From NCBI RefSeq assembly GCF_038087665.1, contig NZ_CP149925.1, positions 1,736,870 through 1,800,869 on the forward strand: a stretch of 64,000 bases of DNA, given 5' to 3'. Numbering within the stretch: position 1 is the stretch's first letter; each line of letters opens with the position of its first letter. Below are positions 9,173 through 19,226 of this stretch, piece by piece. Below the pieces are notes generated by a model. It was not told the DNA's origin and searched no databases. It saw only the letters and a program-made list of their open reading frames with translations. A program made the position numbers and the translations under genes. The DNA is from Gallaecimonas sp. GXIMD4217 (lineage in GTDB: Bacteria; Pseudomonadota; Gammaproteobacteria; Enterobacterales; Gallaecimonadaceae).

Positions 9173-10998
9173 AGGGACTCCTCGTGGGGGAAGCGGAACC
9201 AGGTGGCTCCCTGTTCGGCACCGCACAGAAGGGGCCGCAGGTTGGTGAAGAGCTCACGACCGAGCCCGTGGTTGTTGGCACTCAGATCCGCCGACACCGG
9301 CAGGCGCCTGGCCAGCTCGGCCTCGCCCACCAGCAGGCTCAACTCGCCGGTTACGGCGTTGATGCGGATCAGATCCCCTTCGCGGACCTTGTCCAGCACC
9401 GGGTTGTCCAGGGCCTCCGGGGTCAGGTGGATGGCCGCCGGCACATTGCCGGAGGCGCCGGACATGCGGCCGTCGGTGAGCAGCGCCACCTTGTAGCCCT
9501 GCTCCTGCAGCACCGCCAGCGGCGGGGTCAGCTTGTGCAGCTCCGGCATGCCGCAGGCCTTGGGCCCCTGGAAGCGCACCACCACCACGCAGTCCTTGTT
9601 GAGCTTGCCGGCCTTGAAGGCGCCGTCCAGTTCGTGCTGGGAGTGGAAGATCACCGCCGGCGCCTCTATGACCATGCGGTCCTGGCGCACCGCAGAAACC
9701 TTGATCACCGCCCGGCCCAGGTTGCCCTCCACCAGGCGCAGGCCCCCTTCGGGGCTGAAGCTGGTGCCGTTGGCGGCGATCACGTCGGGGTCGCCGCTGT
9801 CCTCGGGACAGGGCCGCCAGACCAGCTCGCCGTCCTCCAGGAAGGGCTCCTGCTCGTACTTGTCCAGGCCCTCGCCCACTATGGTCTTGACCTCTTCGTT
9901 CAACAGCCCCAGCCTGCGCAGCTTCTTGATCAGCAGCGCCATGCCGCCGGCGGCGTGGAAGTGGTTGATGTCGGCCTGGCCGTTGGGGTAGATGCGGGTC
10001 AACAGCGGCACCACATGGGACAGCTCGGCGAAGTCGTCCCAGTTGATCTGGATGCCGGCGGCCCGGGCGATGGCCACCAGGTGCATGGTGTGGTTGGTGG
10101 AGCCGCCGGTGGCCAGCAGGCCGACGATGGCGTTGACGATGGCCTTCTCGTCGACGATGTCGGCAATGGGGCTGTAGTTGCCGGACAGCTCGGTGAGGCG
10201 GGTCACCTGGCGGGCGGCGGCCTTGGTCAGGGCGTCACGCAGTTCGTCGCCCGGCTGCACGAAGGAGGCGCCGGGCAGGTGCAGGCCCATGATCTCCACC
10301 ATCATCTGGTTGGAGTTGGCGGTGCCGTAGAAGGTGCAGGTGCCGGCGCTGTGGTAGGACCGGGACTCGGCCTCCAGCAACTCGTCGCGGCCCACCTTGC
10401 CCTGGGCGTAGAGCTGGCGCACCCGGGCCTTTTCCTTGTTGGGCAGGCCGGACGGCATGGGGCCGGCGGGCACGAACACGGTGGGCAGGTGGCCGAAGGT
10501 CAGCGAGGCCATCAGCAGGCCGGGCACGATCTTGTCGCAGATCCCCAGCATCAGGGCGCCGTCGAACATGTTGTGGCTCAGGCCCACGGCGGTGGCCATG
10601 GCGATGGTGTCGCGGCTCATCAGGCTGAGATCCATGCCCGGCTGGCCCTGGGTGACGCCGTCGCACATGGCCGGCACACCGCCGGCGAACTGGCCCACGG
10701 AGCCCACCTCGTGCAGCGCGTCCTTGATCAGCGCCGGGTAGGTTTCGTAGGGCTGGTGGGCCGACAGCATGTCGTTGTAGGCGGAGACGATGGCCACGTT
10801 GGCCTTGTTGAAGGCCTTGAGGTCGTCCTTGTCGGCCTTGCCACAGGCGGCGAAGCCGTGGGCCAGGTTGCCGCAGGACAGGGCCGCGCGGTGCACGCCC
10901 TTGGCCTGCTGGGCGCGGATCCCCGCCAGGTAGGCCTGCCTGGTCTCTTTGCTGCGCTCGATGACGCGCTCGGTGACCTTCTTCAGGATCGGATGCAT
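9169..10998 (-). CDS. edd: 6-phosphogluconate dehydratase
   Basis: A 609-residue IlvD/Edd-family dehydratase, the usual length for Edd. It converts 6-phosphogluconate to KDPG. The iron-sulfur cluster cysteines can be placed in [13 protein letters not shown] near residue 42-54, [12 protein letters not shown] and the GICDK segment. The [11 protein letters not shown] block marks the C-terminal domain. It lies 9 bp after pgl and overlaps eda by four bases, so the three are co-transcribed. Confidence 0.95.
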   Translation of the reverse strand: MHPILKKVTERVIERSKETRQAYLAGIRAQQAKGVHRAALSCGNLAHGFAACGKADKDDLKAFNKANVAIVSAYNDMLSAHQPYETYPALIKDALHEVGSVGQFAGGVPAMCDGVTQGQPGMDLSLMSRDTIAMATAVGLSHNMFDGALMLGICDKIVPGLLMASLTFGHLPTVFVPAGPMPSGLPNKEKARVRQLYAQGKVGRDELLEAESRSYHSAGTCTFYGTANSNQMMVEIMGLHLPGASFVQPGDELRDALTKAAARQVTRLTELSGNYSPIADIVDEKAIVNAIVGLLATGGSTNHTMHLVAIARAAGIQINWDDFAELSHVVPLLTRIYPNGQADINHFHAAGGMALLIKKLRRLGLLNEEVKTIVGEGLDKYEQEPFLEDGELVWRPCPEDSGDPDVIAANGTSFSPEGGLRLVEGNLGRAVIKVSAVRQDRMVIEAPAVIFHSQHELDGAFKAGKLNKDCVVVVRFQGPKACGMPELHKLTPPLAVLQEQGYKVALLTDGRMSGASGNVPAAIHLTPEALDNPVLDKVREGDLIRINAVTGELSLLVGEAELARRLPVSADLSANNHGLGRELFTNLRPLLCGAEQGATWFRFPHEESL

Positions 10999-11007
10999 AA
11001 CAACTCC

Positions 11008-11718
11008 TTAGCGCTGGCTGAGGTAGATATCCACGGGTGTGCCCTTCTGGGCCAGCACGGCGCGGATGGGCATGGCCGTCACGTCGTCGCTCGACGCGGC
11101 CTCGGCCAGCACCTGGGCCTTTTCCGGCCCTTGCAGATGCAGGTAGATCTGCCGGCTGTTGAGGATGGCCGGCAGGGTCAGGGAAATGCGCTGGTGCGGC
11201 GCCGTGGTCGGCTGCACCGCCAGCAGCCGGGCCGGGTTGGCCGGATCCAGGCCTTCGGCCAGCTCGGCGCTGCAGGGGAACAGCGAGGCGGTGTGGCCGT
11301 CGTTGCCCATGCCCAGCACCACCACGTCGAAGGGGCTCGGCAGGTTCGACAGCCAGTCGCTGGCCATGGCCACGCCCTCTTCCGCCCGGGCGTGGGGGGT
11401 CTTGAGGCCGCGGAAGTGGGCGGCGGCGGCGGCGTCCTTCAGGAGGTGCGCCTTGACCAGCTTCTCGTTGCTGGCGTCGTCGCTCACGTCCACCCAGCGC
11501 TCGTCGGCCAGGGTGATGTAGACGTCGCCCCACTGGATGCGCGCCTTGCGCAGCTTCTCGAAGAGACCAATGGGGGTGCGGCCCCCAGATACCACCAGGC
11601 TGGCCTTGCCGCGGCTGTCGATGGCGGCCTGCAGCTGTTCGGCGATGCGCGTGGCCAGGGCCTCGCTAAGGGCCTCTGGGGTCTCGAATGCCTTGCTAAC
11701 CGGCAATTGAATGCTCAT
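11008..11718 (-). CDS. pgl: 6-phosphogluconolactonase
   Basis: A 236-residue sugar-isomerase-like lactonase (DevB/SOL type). [13 protein letters not shown] (about 44-56) is the phosphate-binding loop, and [14 protein letters not shown] is the second family block. It hydrolyses 6-phosphogluconolactone between Zwf and Edd. It lies 9 bp downstream of zwf and 9 bp upstream of edd in the same operon. The start at 11716-11718 has an upstream GGAG-type ribosome binding site. Confidence 0.95.
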   Translation of the reverse strand: MSIQLPVSKAFETPEALSEALATRIAEQLQAAIDSRGKASLVVSGGRTPIGLFEKLRKARIQWGDVYITLADERWVDVSDDASNEKLVKAHLLKDAAAAAHFRGLKTPHARAEEGVAMASDWLSNLPSPFDVVVLGMGNDGHTASLFPCSAELAEGLDPANPARLLAVQPTTAPHQRISLTLPAILNSRQIYLHLQGPEKAQVLAEAASSDDVTAMPIRAVLAQKGTPVDIYLSQR

Positions 11719-11727
11719 GTGCTTCTC

Positions 11728-13188
11728 CTATTCGTCCCAGGACCGGCCGTCCTTGGTGATCAGGGCAATGCTGGACACAGGTCCCCAGGTGCCGGCCTGG
11801 TAGCCCTTGGGCGCCTCGTTGCTGGTTTCCCAGGCGTCTATGATGCCGTCCACCCATTTCCAGGCTTCCTCGACCTCGTCGCGGCGTACGAACAGCGCCT
11901 GGTTGCCCAGCAGCGCCTCCAGCAGCAGCCGCTCGTAGGCATCGGCAATGCGGGCCTGCTTGAAGGTCTCGTCGAAGGACAGATCCAGCTTGGTGGGCTG
12001 CAGGCGCATGCTTTCGCCCAGGCCCGGCACCTTGTTGAGCATGCGGATCTCGATGCCCTCGTCCGGCTGCAGACGGATGATCAGCTTGTTGGGCTGCAGC
12101 TCCCGGTGGGCGCGCTGGAAGATGTTGTGGGGCTGGGGCTTGAAGTAGATCACCACCTCGGAATGCTTGATGGGCATGCGCTTGCCGGTACGCAGGTAGA
12201 AGGGCACGCCCGACCAGCGCCAGTTGTCGATATCCACCCTGAGCGCCACGAAGGTCTCGGTGTTGGAATCGGTGTTGGCGTCTTCCTCTTCCAGGTAGCC
12301 GGGCACCGGCTGGCCGCGCAGGAAGCCGCTGCCGTACTGGCCGCGCACCGTGGTGTCATGGACATTGGCCTGGTTGATGGGCCTGAGCGCCTTGAGCACC
12401 TTGAGCTTTTCGTCGCGGATGGCGTCGGCGTCCAGGCTCACCGGCGGCTCCATGGCGATCAGGGTGAGGATCTGCAGCAGGTGGTTCTGCACCATGTCGC
12501 GCATCTGGCCGGCCTTGTCGAAATAGCTCCAGCGCCCTTCTATGCCCACCTCCTCGGCCACGGTGATCTGCACATGGTCGATGCAGCTGTAGTCCCAGTT
12601 CTGGGCGAAGATGGAGTTGGCGAAGCGCAGCGCCAGCAGGTTGAGCACCGTTTCCTTACCCAGGTAATGGTCGATGCGGTAGATCTGGCTTTCCTGGAAA
12701 TACTGGCTGACCTGGTCGTTGATGATCTTGCTGGAGGCCAGATCGTGGCCGATGGGCTTTTCCAGCACCACCCGGCACCGTTCGTCGATGAGGTCGGCGG
12801 TCTTCAGGCCCAGGCAGATGTCGCCGTACAAGGAAGGCGGGGTGGCGAAGTAGCAGACCATGACCCGCTTGTGGTTGTCGGTCAGTCCCTTCAGGCCCTG
12901 GTAGGCGGCCTTGTCGGTGAAATCCAGATCCAGATAGCCCAGGCGCTCGGCCAGGCGTTCGAAGACGGCTTCATCCAGGGGTTCTTTCAGGAAGGTGCTC
13001 AGCGCCTGGTGGACCAGGGCGCGGATGTCCTCGTCGTCTCGGGCCACACCTATGATGCGGGTCTGCTCGTGCAGCAGGGACGCTTTTTCCAGCTGGTAGA
13101 GGGACGGCAGCAGCTTGCGCCTGGCCAGATCCCCCTTGATGCCGAACAGAACCAGATCGCATGGCCCGTTGGCCGCCTCGGCTCTCAT
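11728..13188 (-). CDS. zwf: Glucose-6-phosphate 1-dehydrogenase
   Basis: A 486-residue Zwf. [18 protein letters not shown] is the coenzyme-binding start (the usual GASGDL reads GIKGDL here). RIDHYLGKE is the catalytic signature. It oxidises glucose-6-phosphate to 6-phosphogluconolactone with NADP+, feeding the Entner-Doudoroff and pentose phosphate routes. It is the first gene of zwf-pgl-edd-eda and divergent from hexR. A TATAAT -10 box and a HexR-like palindrome lie within 55 bp upstream. Confidence 0.96.
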   Translation of the reverse strand: MRAEAANGPCDLVLFGIKGDLARRKLLPSLYQLEKASLLHEQTRIIGVARDDEDIRALVHQALSTFLKEPLDEAVFERLAERLGYLDLDFTDKAAYQGLKGLTDNHKRVMVCYFATPPSLYGDICLGLKTADLIDERCRVVLEKPIGHDLASSKIINDQVSQYFQESQIYRIDHYLGKETVLNLLALRFANSIFAQNWDYSCIDHVQITVAEEVGIEGRWSYFDKAGQMRDMVQNHLLQILTLIAMEPPVSLDADAIRDEKLKVLKALRPINQANVHDTTVRGQYGSGFLRGQPVPGYLEEEDANTDSNTETFVALRVDIDNWRWSGVPFYLRTGKRMPIKHSEVVIYFKPQPHNIFQRAHRELQPNKLIIRLQPDEGIEIRMLNKVPGLGESMRLQPTKLDLSFDETFKQARIADAYERLLLEALLGNQALFVRRDEVEEAWKWVDGIIDAWETSNEAPKGYQAGTWGPVSSIALITKDGRSWDE

Positions 13189-13222
13189 GTGGCTTACCTC
13201 TCAATCCGACAGATAGCGACGT

Positions 13223-13242
13223 TGTAATTTTACAACATTATA
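13223..13242 (-). promoter_or_regulatory. zwf promoter -10 and HexR-like operator
   Basis: On the minus strand a perfect TATAAT (13237-13242) is followed directly by TGTTGTAAAATTACA (13223-13237), a close match to the HexR palindrome. A repressor bound here would block transcription start. HexR repression of zwf is known in pseudomonads and Shewanella; use of this site is inferred. Confidence 0.75.
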
Positions 13243-13368
13243 ACCCCACCCCGGCGGGGCCTGTCCACGGCAAATTTACCCGCCATGGCTAATTTTGACA
13301 CTTTCCAACGACATTTTTTTTCATAATAATGAAGCATATGGGCTTGGAGCCGCGCTTTGGCATTCAAA

Positions 13369-13383
13369 TGTAACTTTGCCACA
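13369..13383 (+). promoter_or_regulatory. Weak HexR-like half-matched site upstream of hexR
   Basis: TGTAACTTTGCCACA keeps the outer bases of the HexR palindrome but has mismatches inside the second arm. It lies 37 bp before the hexR start and may allow autoregulation. Tentative. Confidence 0.4.
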
Positions 13384-13419
13384 AGCAAAACGGACCAAGC
13401 GACACAAGCGGACCCATCT

Positions 13420-14274
13420 ATGAATACTCTCGAAAAGATAGCCAAAAGCCTGGGCGTGCTCAGCAAATCCGAGCGCAAGGTAGCCGAGGTGATACTGGCC
13501 AATCCCCAACAGGCCATCCATTCCTCCATCGCCACCCTGGCCAAGGCGGCCGACGTTTCCGAGCCCACCGTCAACCGATTCTGCCGGCGCCTGGACACCA
13601 AGGGCTTCCCGGACTTCAAGCTGCACCTGGCCCAGAGCCTGGCCAACGGTACCCCCTACGTGAACCGCCACGTGGAGGAGTCCGACGGTCCCGACGCCTA
13701 CACCGCCAAGATCTTCGAATCCACCATGGCCTGCCTGGACATGGCCCGCCAGAGCCTGGATCCGACCGTCATCAACCGCGCCGTGGATCTGCTGACCCAG
13801 GCCAAGAAAATCTCCTTCTTCGGCCTCGGCGCCTCGGCCGCCGTGGCCCACGACGCCCTCAACAAGTTCTTCCGCTTCAACGTGCCGGTGATCTACTCCG
13901 ACGACGTGCTGATGCAGCGCATGAGCTGCATGAACAGCAGCGAGGGCGACGTCATCGTGCTGATCTCCCACACCGGCCGCACCAAGAGCCTGGTGGAAAT
14001 GGCCCGCATGGCCAAGGAGAACGACGCCACCGTCATCGCCATCACCTCCAAGGGCTCGCCCTTGTCCAAGGAAGCCTCCCTGGTGCTGTCAATGGAAGTA
14101 CCGGAAGACACCGACGTCTACATGCCCATGGCCTCCCGCATCGCCCAGCTGACGCTGATCGACGTGCTGGCCACCGGCTTTGTGCTGCGCCGCGGCAGCC
14201 GTTTCCGGGAAAACCTCAAGCGGGTCAAGGACGCCCTCAAGGAGTCCCGTTTCGACAAGCAGGACGAGTCCTGA
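13420..14274 (+). CDS. hexR: HexR-type RpiR-family regulator
   Basis: A 284-residue regulator. It has an N-terminal HTH_6 domain (about 1-77, starting MNTLEKIAKSLG) with the recognition region VSEPTVNRFCRRL, and a SIS sugar-phosphate binding domain (about 125-265) containing FFGLGASAAVAHD. HexR senses KDPG and controls central carbon genes in gammaproteobacteria. I start at ATG 13420-13422, the position of the family start; an upstream in-frame ATG would add 21 unrelated residues. It sits between zwf and pykA, both with HexR-like sites. Confidence 0.93.
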   Translation: MNTLEKIAKSLGVLSKSERKVAEVILANPQQAIHSSIATLAKAADVSEPTVNRFCRRLDTKGFPDFKLHLAQSLANGTPYVNRHVEESDGPDAYTAKIFESTMACLDMARQSLDPTVINRAVDLLTQAKKISFFGLGASAAVAHDALNKFFRFNVPVIYSDDVLMQRMSCMNSSEGDVIVLISHTGRTKSLVEMARMAKENDATVIAITSKGSPLSKEASLVLSMEVPEDTDVYMPMASRIAQLTLIDVLATGFVLRRGSRFRENLKRVKDALKESRFDKQDES

Positions 14275-14281
14275 GGCATTC

Positions 14282-14319
14282 TGTAAGAAAGTTACAACAA
14301 ATTTGTGCTGTGCTATAGT
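14282..14319 (+). promoter_or_regulatory. pykA promoter with HexR-like operator
   Basis: TGTAAGAAAGTTACA (14282-14296) is a near-perfect HexR-type palindrome. Its right arm (GTTACA, 14291-14296) can serve as -35, with TATAGT (14314-14319) as -10 at 17 bp spacing. Binding would cover the -35 box. Confidence 0.75.
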
Positions 14320-14349
14320 GCAGGCACATCGAGGAAAGGCACTGACGTC

Positions 14350-15786
14350 ATGTTGAGAAGAACCAAGATTGTGACCACCCTGGGTCCCGCCACCGACAGG
14401 GGCGATACCCTGGAGCAGGTCATTGCCGCCGGCGCCAATGTGGTGCGCATGAACTTTTCCCACGGCAGCAAGGAAGATCACCAGCAGCGGGCCAGCAAGG
14501 TCCGCGACATCGCCGCCCGCCTGGGCGTGCACGTGGGCATACTGGGCGACCTGCAGGGCCCCAAGATCCGCATCTCCACCTTCAAGGAAGGCCCCATCGT
14601 CCTGGCCGTGGGCGACAGCTTCACCCTGGACGCCGAGCTGGCCAAGGGCGAAGGCCACCAGGGCGCCGTGGGCCTGGACTACAAGGCCCTGCCCCAGGAC
14701 GTGGGCCAGGGCGACATCCTGCTGCTGGATGACGGCCGGGTACAGCTGGAAGTGACCGGCATCGACGGCGCCAAGGTCCACACCAGGGTCGTCATCGGTG
14801 GTCCCCTGTCCAACAACAAGGGCATCAACCGCCAGGGCGGCGGCCTGACCGCCCCGGCCCTGACCGACAAGGACAAGGCCGACATCCTCACCGCCGCCGA
14901 AATCGGCGTCGACTACCTGGCCGTGTCCTTCCCCCGCAACGGCGACGACATGCGCCTGGCCCGCCAGCTGGCCGAGCAGGCCGGCGCCAAGGCCCGCCTG
15001 GTGGCCAAAATTGAACGTGCCGAGGCGGTGGAAGATCTCGAGGTACTGGAAGACATCATCCTGGCCTCAGACGCCGTCATGGTGGCCCGGGGCGACCTGG
15101 GTGTGGAAATCGGCGACGCCGAGCTGGTCGGCCACCAGAAGCGCATCATCCAGATGGCCCGTGAGCACAACCGCATGGTGATCACCGCCACCCAGATGAT
15201 GGAGACCATGATCGAAAACCCCATGCCCACCCGGGCCGAGGTCATGGACGTGGCCAACGCCGTGCTGGACGGCACCGATGCGGTGATGCTGTCCGCCGAG
15301 ACCGCCGCCGGCAAGTACCCGGTCGAGACCGTCCAGGCCATGGCCCGCGTCTGCGTCGGCGCCGAGAAGAACCCGGCCGCCATCATCGACACCCACCGCA
15401 TGAGCCACACCTTCACCTCGGTGGAGGAAACCATCGCCCTGTCGACCATGTACGCAGCCAACCACCTGCACGGCGTCAAGGCCATAGTGGCGTTGACCGA
15501 GTCCGGCGCCACCCCGACCCTGATGTCCCGCATCAGCTCGGCGCTGCCCATCTTCGCCCTGTCCCGCCACGGCCACAGCCTCAACGCCATGGCCCTGGCC
15601 CGCGGCGTCACGCCGGTGGCCTTCGACTCCACCCACTACCGGGCCGAGGCCCTGACCCGCGAGGCCATGACCCTGCTCAAGGCCAAGGGCCTGGTGGACA
15701 GCGGCGATCTGGTGCTGATGACCCTGGGCGACGCCATGGAAACCGTGGGCGGCACCAACACCTGCAAGGTGCTCAAGGTCAGCTAA
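14350..15786 (+). CDS. pykA: Pyruvate kinase II type
   Basis: A 478-residue pyruvate kinase, the length of E. coli PykA (480). It starts [16 protein letters not shown], has [10 protein letters not shown] in the first domain, the catalytic [11 protein letters not shown] block and the [10 protein letters not shown] signature. It makes pyruvate and ATP from phosphoenolpyruvate. I start at ATG 14350-14352, with an AGGAAA ribosome binding site, 15 codons inside the longest frame. It follows hexR and has its own HexR-linked promoter and terminator. Confidence 0.95.
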   Translation: MLRRTKIVTTLGPATDRGDTLEQVIAAGANVVRMNFSHGSKEDHQQRASKVRDIAARLGVHVGILGDLQGPKIRISTFKEGPIVLAVGDSFTLDAELAKGEGHQGAVGLDYKALPQDVGQGDILLLDDGRVQLEVTGIDGAKVHTRVVIGGPLSNNKGINRQGGGLTAPALTDKDKADILTAAEIGVDYLAVSFPRNGDDMRLARQLAEQAGAKARLVAKIERAEAVEDLEVLEDIILASDAVMVARGDLGVEIGDAELVGHQKRIIQMAREHNRMVITATQMMETMIENPMPTRAEVMDVANAVLDGTDAVMLSAETAAGKYPVETVQAMARVCVGAEKNPAAIIDTHRMSHTFTSVEETIALSTMYAANHLHGVKAIVALTESGATPTLMSRISSALPIFALSRHGHSLNAMALARGVTPVAFDSTHYRAEALTREAMTLLKAKGLVDSGDLVLMTLGDAMETVGGTNTCKVLKVS

Positions 15787-15806
15787 GCACCTGGCCAACA
15801 AAGCAA

Positions 15807-15832
15807 AAAGCCACCCTTGAGGTGGCTTTTTT
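15807..15832 (+). terminator. pykA terminator
   Basis: AGCCACC/GGTGGCT stem with a 5-nt loop and a run of six T, 20 bp past the stop codon. Confidence 0.9.
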
Positions 15833-15871
15833 GTGTACGCGCCGTGGCGGCCGGAGCAGCTGGATGGAAGG

Positions 15872-18682
15872 CTAAGTCTCCAGATCCGGCTCGCCGCAGT
15901 GGGCCAATATGGCCGCCCTGGCCTGGTTTTTCAGCCGGGTGGCCGCCTGCCAGTGCGCTTCGCCCGGCTCGGCGGCCATGGGCTCGCCCAGGACGACCTC
16001 GATTTGGCCCCGGCGCGGCAGCCAGTCCTGCTCTCTGAGCATGAAGCGGGCCCCTTTTATGCTGACAGGTACTATTGGCCGCCCCGAGCGTGCCGCCTCC
16101 AGGAAGGCGCCCATATGGAAGCGGCCCAGGCCGGGAATGCGGCTGAAGGTCCCTTCCGGGAAGAACAGCAAGGAGCCCGGCGTTTGGCCCAGCTTCTTCG
16201 CATCGGACACGCTCTTTTCCACATCGAAGCGCTCGACGAATTCGACCCCGAAGCGCTTCAGCACCATGGCCAACAGCCTGTTGCCGGCCAGCTCGCCCTT
16301 GGCCACGAAGCGAAAGGGCAGGCCAAGGGCGGCCAGCAGCACATAGGGGTCAAGGTAGCTGCTGTGGTTGGCCACGAAGATGTAGTCCTGCCCCGGCTCC
16401 AGCTTCTCCAGGCCGCTGACCCTGAGCGGCGTCGCGCTGGCCCAGGCCAGCAGCCTGCTGGCAAGGTGCGCCAGCCTTTGCCGCAGCCTGAGCGTCGGCA
16501 GCAGCAACAGCAGCGGACAAGCCAGCACCGCCAGGGCCAGGTACAAGAACCAGGCGTAACCGCCATAGGCCAGGGTCTTCAGCCGGCGCCACTGTTTCCT
16601 TGCCTGCTCCCCCAGGCCGCCAAGGATGATCCTGCCCAGTTGCCACCACACCGGTGGCGGCTGCTGGCCTATCTTGCCCTCCAGATAAAGCGCCCGGCAG
16701 GCGCTGCGCCTGAGCTTGCCGCTGGAGGTCTTCAATACGGTATTGGGCGGCGCCAGCAGGATCTCGTCCGGCGGCAGGTCGACGATGTCGGCGCAGGCGG
16801 CCATGATGTCCCGGTGCAGCGCCTGCCGCCGCTCGGGATCGGACTCGCGGGTTTCAACCAACACCACCAGGCGCTCCTTGGCGCCAGCGGCGTCGGCATG
16901 GCCGAAGGCGACCACCCGCCCCCGGCGTACGCCGGATAGCGCCCCTACCGCCTCCTCTATCTCATGGGGATAGATGTTGCGGCCGGCGCGAATGATGATG
17001 TCCTTGCTGCGCCCGGTCAGAAAAAGCTGCCCCTCATCCAGGTAGGCGAGATCGCCGGTATCGAGCCACTGGCCGTGAAAGAGCGCCCTGGTCTTGTCCG
17101 GCGCGTCCAGGTAGCCCCGGGTGGCGGAGGGGCCCTTGAACTGCAGGTGGCCCTGCTGCCGGTCGGGAAGCTCCCTGTCCTGATCATCGACCACCCGCAT
17201 TTCATGCCCGGCCAATACCCGGCCACAGCAGACGAACTCCAGTGCATGGGGATCCTGGGGGTCGGCCGGTACCGCCTGGCCCCTGGTAGTGAAGGGCTCA
17301 CGCTGGATCTTCTGGATGACCGGGGCCTGTCCCGGCTTGGGAAAGGCCAGGCCCACCGACGCCTCGGCCAGGCCATAAACCGGCCAATAGGCCTGGGGCT
17401 TGAAGCCATATCTGGCAAAGCGCTCACAGAAACCGCGCACGGTATCGGGAATGACGGGCTCGGCGCCATTGCAGGCCAGCCGCCATGAGGAGAGATCCAG
17501 CCCCGCCAGCTCCGCCTCCGCCAGCTTGTGTATGCAGAGGTCGTAGGCGAAGTTGGGGGCGGCGGAAAGAGTGGCGCGGTGCCTGTGTATGGCCCAGAGC
17601 CAGCGCTGCGGCCGGGCCAGGAATTCCAGCGGCGACATCACCACCAGGTAGCCGGAAAAGTAGAACATCGACAGCCAGGCGCCGATCAGCCCCATGTCAT
17701 GGTAGAGGGGCAGCCAGCTGACGAACACTTCCCTGGAGCTGACCCGGGAGGCCTCGCCCATGGCCCTGATATTGGCCAGCAGGTTGCGGTGGCTGAGCAG
17801 CACCCCCTTGGGCTCCGAAGTGGAGCCCGAGGTGTACTGGATAAAGGCGATATCCTCTTCGTTCGGTGCCAGCTTCACCGGCCTGGCCGGGTAGCGGTCG
17901 AAATCCTCGGCGCAAAGCACCTGCCGCAAGCTGGGCACCAGGGACTTCAGCAGCAGCGAATAGCGCTGAATTTCCCTGGTGGTGATCATGATCTCGGCCC
18001 GGCAGTTTTTCAGGATGATCTGGTGGCGCCGGATATAGCTTTCGATCTGGCTCAGCCGCATGGGCGGGTAAATGGGCACGGGCACGGCGCCGGCGATAAG
18101 CACGCCCATGAAGCTGAAAAAGTAACGGCTGTCGGTGGGCAGCATCAGGGTGACCCTGGCGCCCTGGCCGAGCTGGCCGTCGAGCAGGCACCAGGCGACC
18201 TTATTGGCCATGGACGCCAGGCGATCATAGGTGATGACGTCACCATGGCCGCTGTCCTGATAAATTTCTATCAAGGGGCGCTGGGGGTGGCGCGCCAGAT
18301 GCCAGTGCAGCACATCAACCAGGGTTTTTGCCTGTGCCGGCGTATCCGCCACTTCCCCCACAGACAGCGAGGTCAGGAATTCGCGCTCAAAGGCTGGCTT
18401 GTCGCCCCGGCTTGCCAGAACGGCGCACAGCAGATCGCCGACCGTGGCCACCTTCGCAAAGGCGGCCTCGTCCAGGGAAACGCCGAAGCTCTGTTCAACC
18501 CTATGGATAAGCTCGACGCGCCCTAGGCTGTCAAAGGCCAGATCGCTGTCGAGACGGGAATGCAGATCAAGGTTCTCCGGGACCCGCGTGTTGGGGTGGA
18601 GCTCGCCGGCCAGCTTGCCGACCAGCTCCAGCAACTGCCGGGCCAGATCTTCTTCCCTTTCCGCCGCCTGTTTCTCGGACAA
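15872..18682 (-). CDS. ACP - fatty acyl-AMP ligase - PlsC acyltransferase fusion
   Basis: A protein of about 936 residues with three domains. Residues 1-90 are an acyl-carrier domain with the phosphopantetheine serine in DLAFDSLGRVEL (about S52). Residues 95-680 are an adenylating (fatty acyl-AMP ligase/acyl-CoA synthetase) domain with SGSTSEPKG near 284, YGLAEA, DTGDLAYLD and a C-terminal lysine in KTSSGKLRR near 654. Residues 730-930 form a PlsC acyltransferase with NHSSYLD near 770 and FPEGTFSR near 840. Two or three hydrophobic segments precede the PlsC part. It could activate a free fatty acid, load it on its own ACP and pass it to a lysophospholipid or glycerol acceptor. No ATG fits; I propose TTG 18680-18682 behind an AGGTGGG site. 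A 36-residue N-terminal extension to an ATG at 18790 is possible but looks non-coding. Confidence 0.85.
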   Translation of the reverse strand: MSEKQAAEREEDLARQLLELVGKLAGELHPNTRVPENLDLHSRLDSDLAFDSLGRVELIHRVEQSFGVSLDEAAFAKVATVGDLLCAVLASRGDKPAFEREFLTSLSVGEVADTPAQAKTLVDVLHWHLARHPQRPLIEIYQDSGHGDVITYDRLASMANKVAWCLLDGQLGQGARVTLMLPTDSRYFFSFMGVLIAGAVPVPIYPPMRLSQIESYIRRHQIILKNCRAEIMITTREIQRYSLLLKSLVPSLRQVLCAEDFDRYPARPVKLAPNEEDIAFIQYTSGSTSEPKGVLLSHRNLLANIRAMGEASRVSSREVFVSWLPLYHDMGLIGAWLSMFYFSGYLVVMSPLEFLARPQRWLWAIHRHRATLSAAPNFAYDLCIHKLAEAELAGLDLSSWRLACNGAEPVIPDTVRGFCERFARYGFKPQAYWPVYGLAEASVGLAFPKPGQAPVIQKIQREPFTTRGQAVPADPQDPHALEFVCCGRVLAGHEMRVVDDQDRELPDRQQGHLQFKGPSATRGYLDAPDKTRALFHGQWLDTGDLAYLDEGQLFLTGRSKDIIIRAGRNIYPHEIEEAVGALSGVRRGRVVAFGHADAAGAKERLVVLVETRESDPERRQALHRDIMAACADIVDLPPDEILLAPPNTVLKTSSGKLRRSACRALYLEGKIGQQPPPVWWQLGRIILGGLGEQARKQWRRLKTLAYGGYAWFLYLALAVLACPLLLLLPTLRLRQRLAHLASRLLAWASATPLRVSGLEKLEPGQDYIFVANHSSYLDPYVLLAALGLPFRFVAKGELAGNRLLAMVLKRFGVEFVERFDVEKSVSDAKKLGQTPGSLLFFPEGTFSRIPGLGRFHMGAFLEAARSGRPIVPVSIKGARFMLREQDWLPRRGQIEVVLGEPMAAEPGEAHWQAATRLKNQARAAILAHCGEPDLET

Positions 18683-18819
18683 AGTGTTGACCCACCTGGA
18701 TGCCGTGATCCTTGAATAAACATAGCAGCAGGGCCTTGTGGAACAACAGGATGGGGCCGACCGCAAAGCCTCGGAAAAGCGGGGTTCCAAGGGTTCAGGG
18801 GAACAAGAGCAGACTGCGG

Positions 18820-19022
18820 CTAATCGGCGCCCAAGAGCTGGTGCCAGCGGCCATCAATACACAAATAGAGGCTTGATGCCTTCTCCAGGAAGATGTCCGC
18901 TATGGCGTCCAGCGTTTCGGCCGATGGCTTCGGCTCCCCATGTCCTGCTGGCCAGGGGCGCCAAAGCTCCCGGCAATGGCGTGAAGAGACAGTATGAACA
19001 GTGCAATAGGCCCATATTTCAT
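18820..19022 (-). pseudogene. Remnant of a small secreted protein gene
   Basis: An ATG at 19020-19022, with a purine-rich AGGGAGGG upstream, opens a signal-peptide-like start (MKYGPIALFILSLHAIAG). After about 30 codons the coding-looking text moves to another frame and ends LYLCIDGRWHQLLGAD at 18820. Joined by one frameshift this gives a protein of about 67 residues. No family is recognised. It borders the IS cluster, so decay is plausible. The call rests only on the look of the two frames. Confidence 0.35.
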
Positions 19023-19226
19023 GCTGAGGCCCTCCCTATGCTGCGCTTCGGCAATGCCATAAAGGTAAGCCGCTCAGCGTCCTTGCCCTTGGCTTGGTTC
19101 GCTGTGCCTGGTCCGGGCAAAGCCCCCTTGCTCGGTCAGCCACCGTCAACAAGGCCGGCGTCGTCCTTGCCAAACACCATCATGCTTGAATGGCTGTGGC
19201 ATCCAGAAAACAAAGTGGATCTGACC
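19023..19226. other. Degraded intergenic stretch left of the IS pair
   Basis: Short minus-strand frames such as MMVFGKDDAGLVDGG followed by a stop, and a frame continuing to DAERLTFMALPKRS, suggest a decayed gene cut by the IS insertion. No intact gene is seen. The right edge carries the motif AAAGTGGATCTGACC, which is the target of the adjacent IS. Confidence 0.35.

Noticed and set aside
9184-13227. A very long open frame (over 1300 codons) on the plus strand across edd, pgl and zwf
   Set aside because: It is the antisense shadow of GC-rich genes; composition is dominated by Gly, His, Gln and Val and no family is seen.
18683-18790. Extension of the ACP-ligase-PlsC protein to an ATG at 18790
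   Set aside because: The 36 added residues are rich in Cys, Ser and Arg with no family likeness; a TTG with a ribosome binding site fits better.
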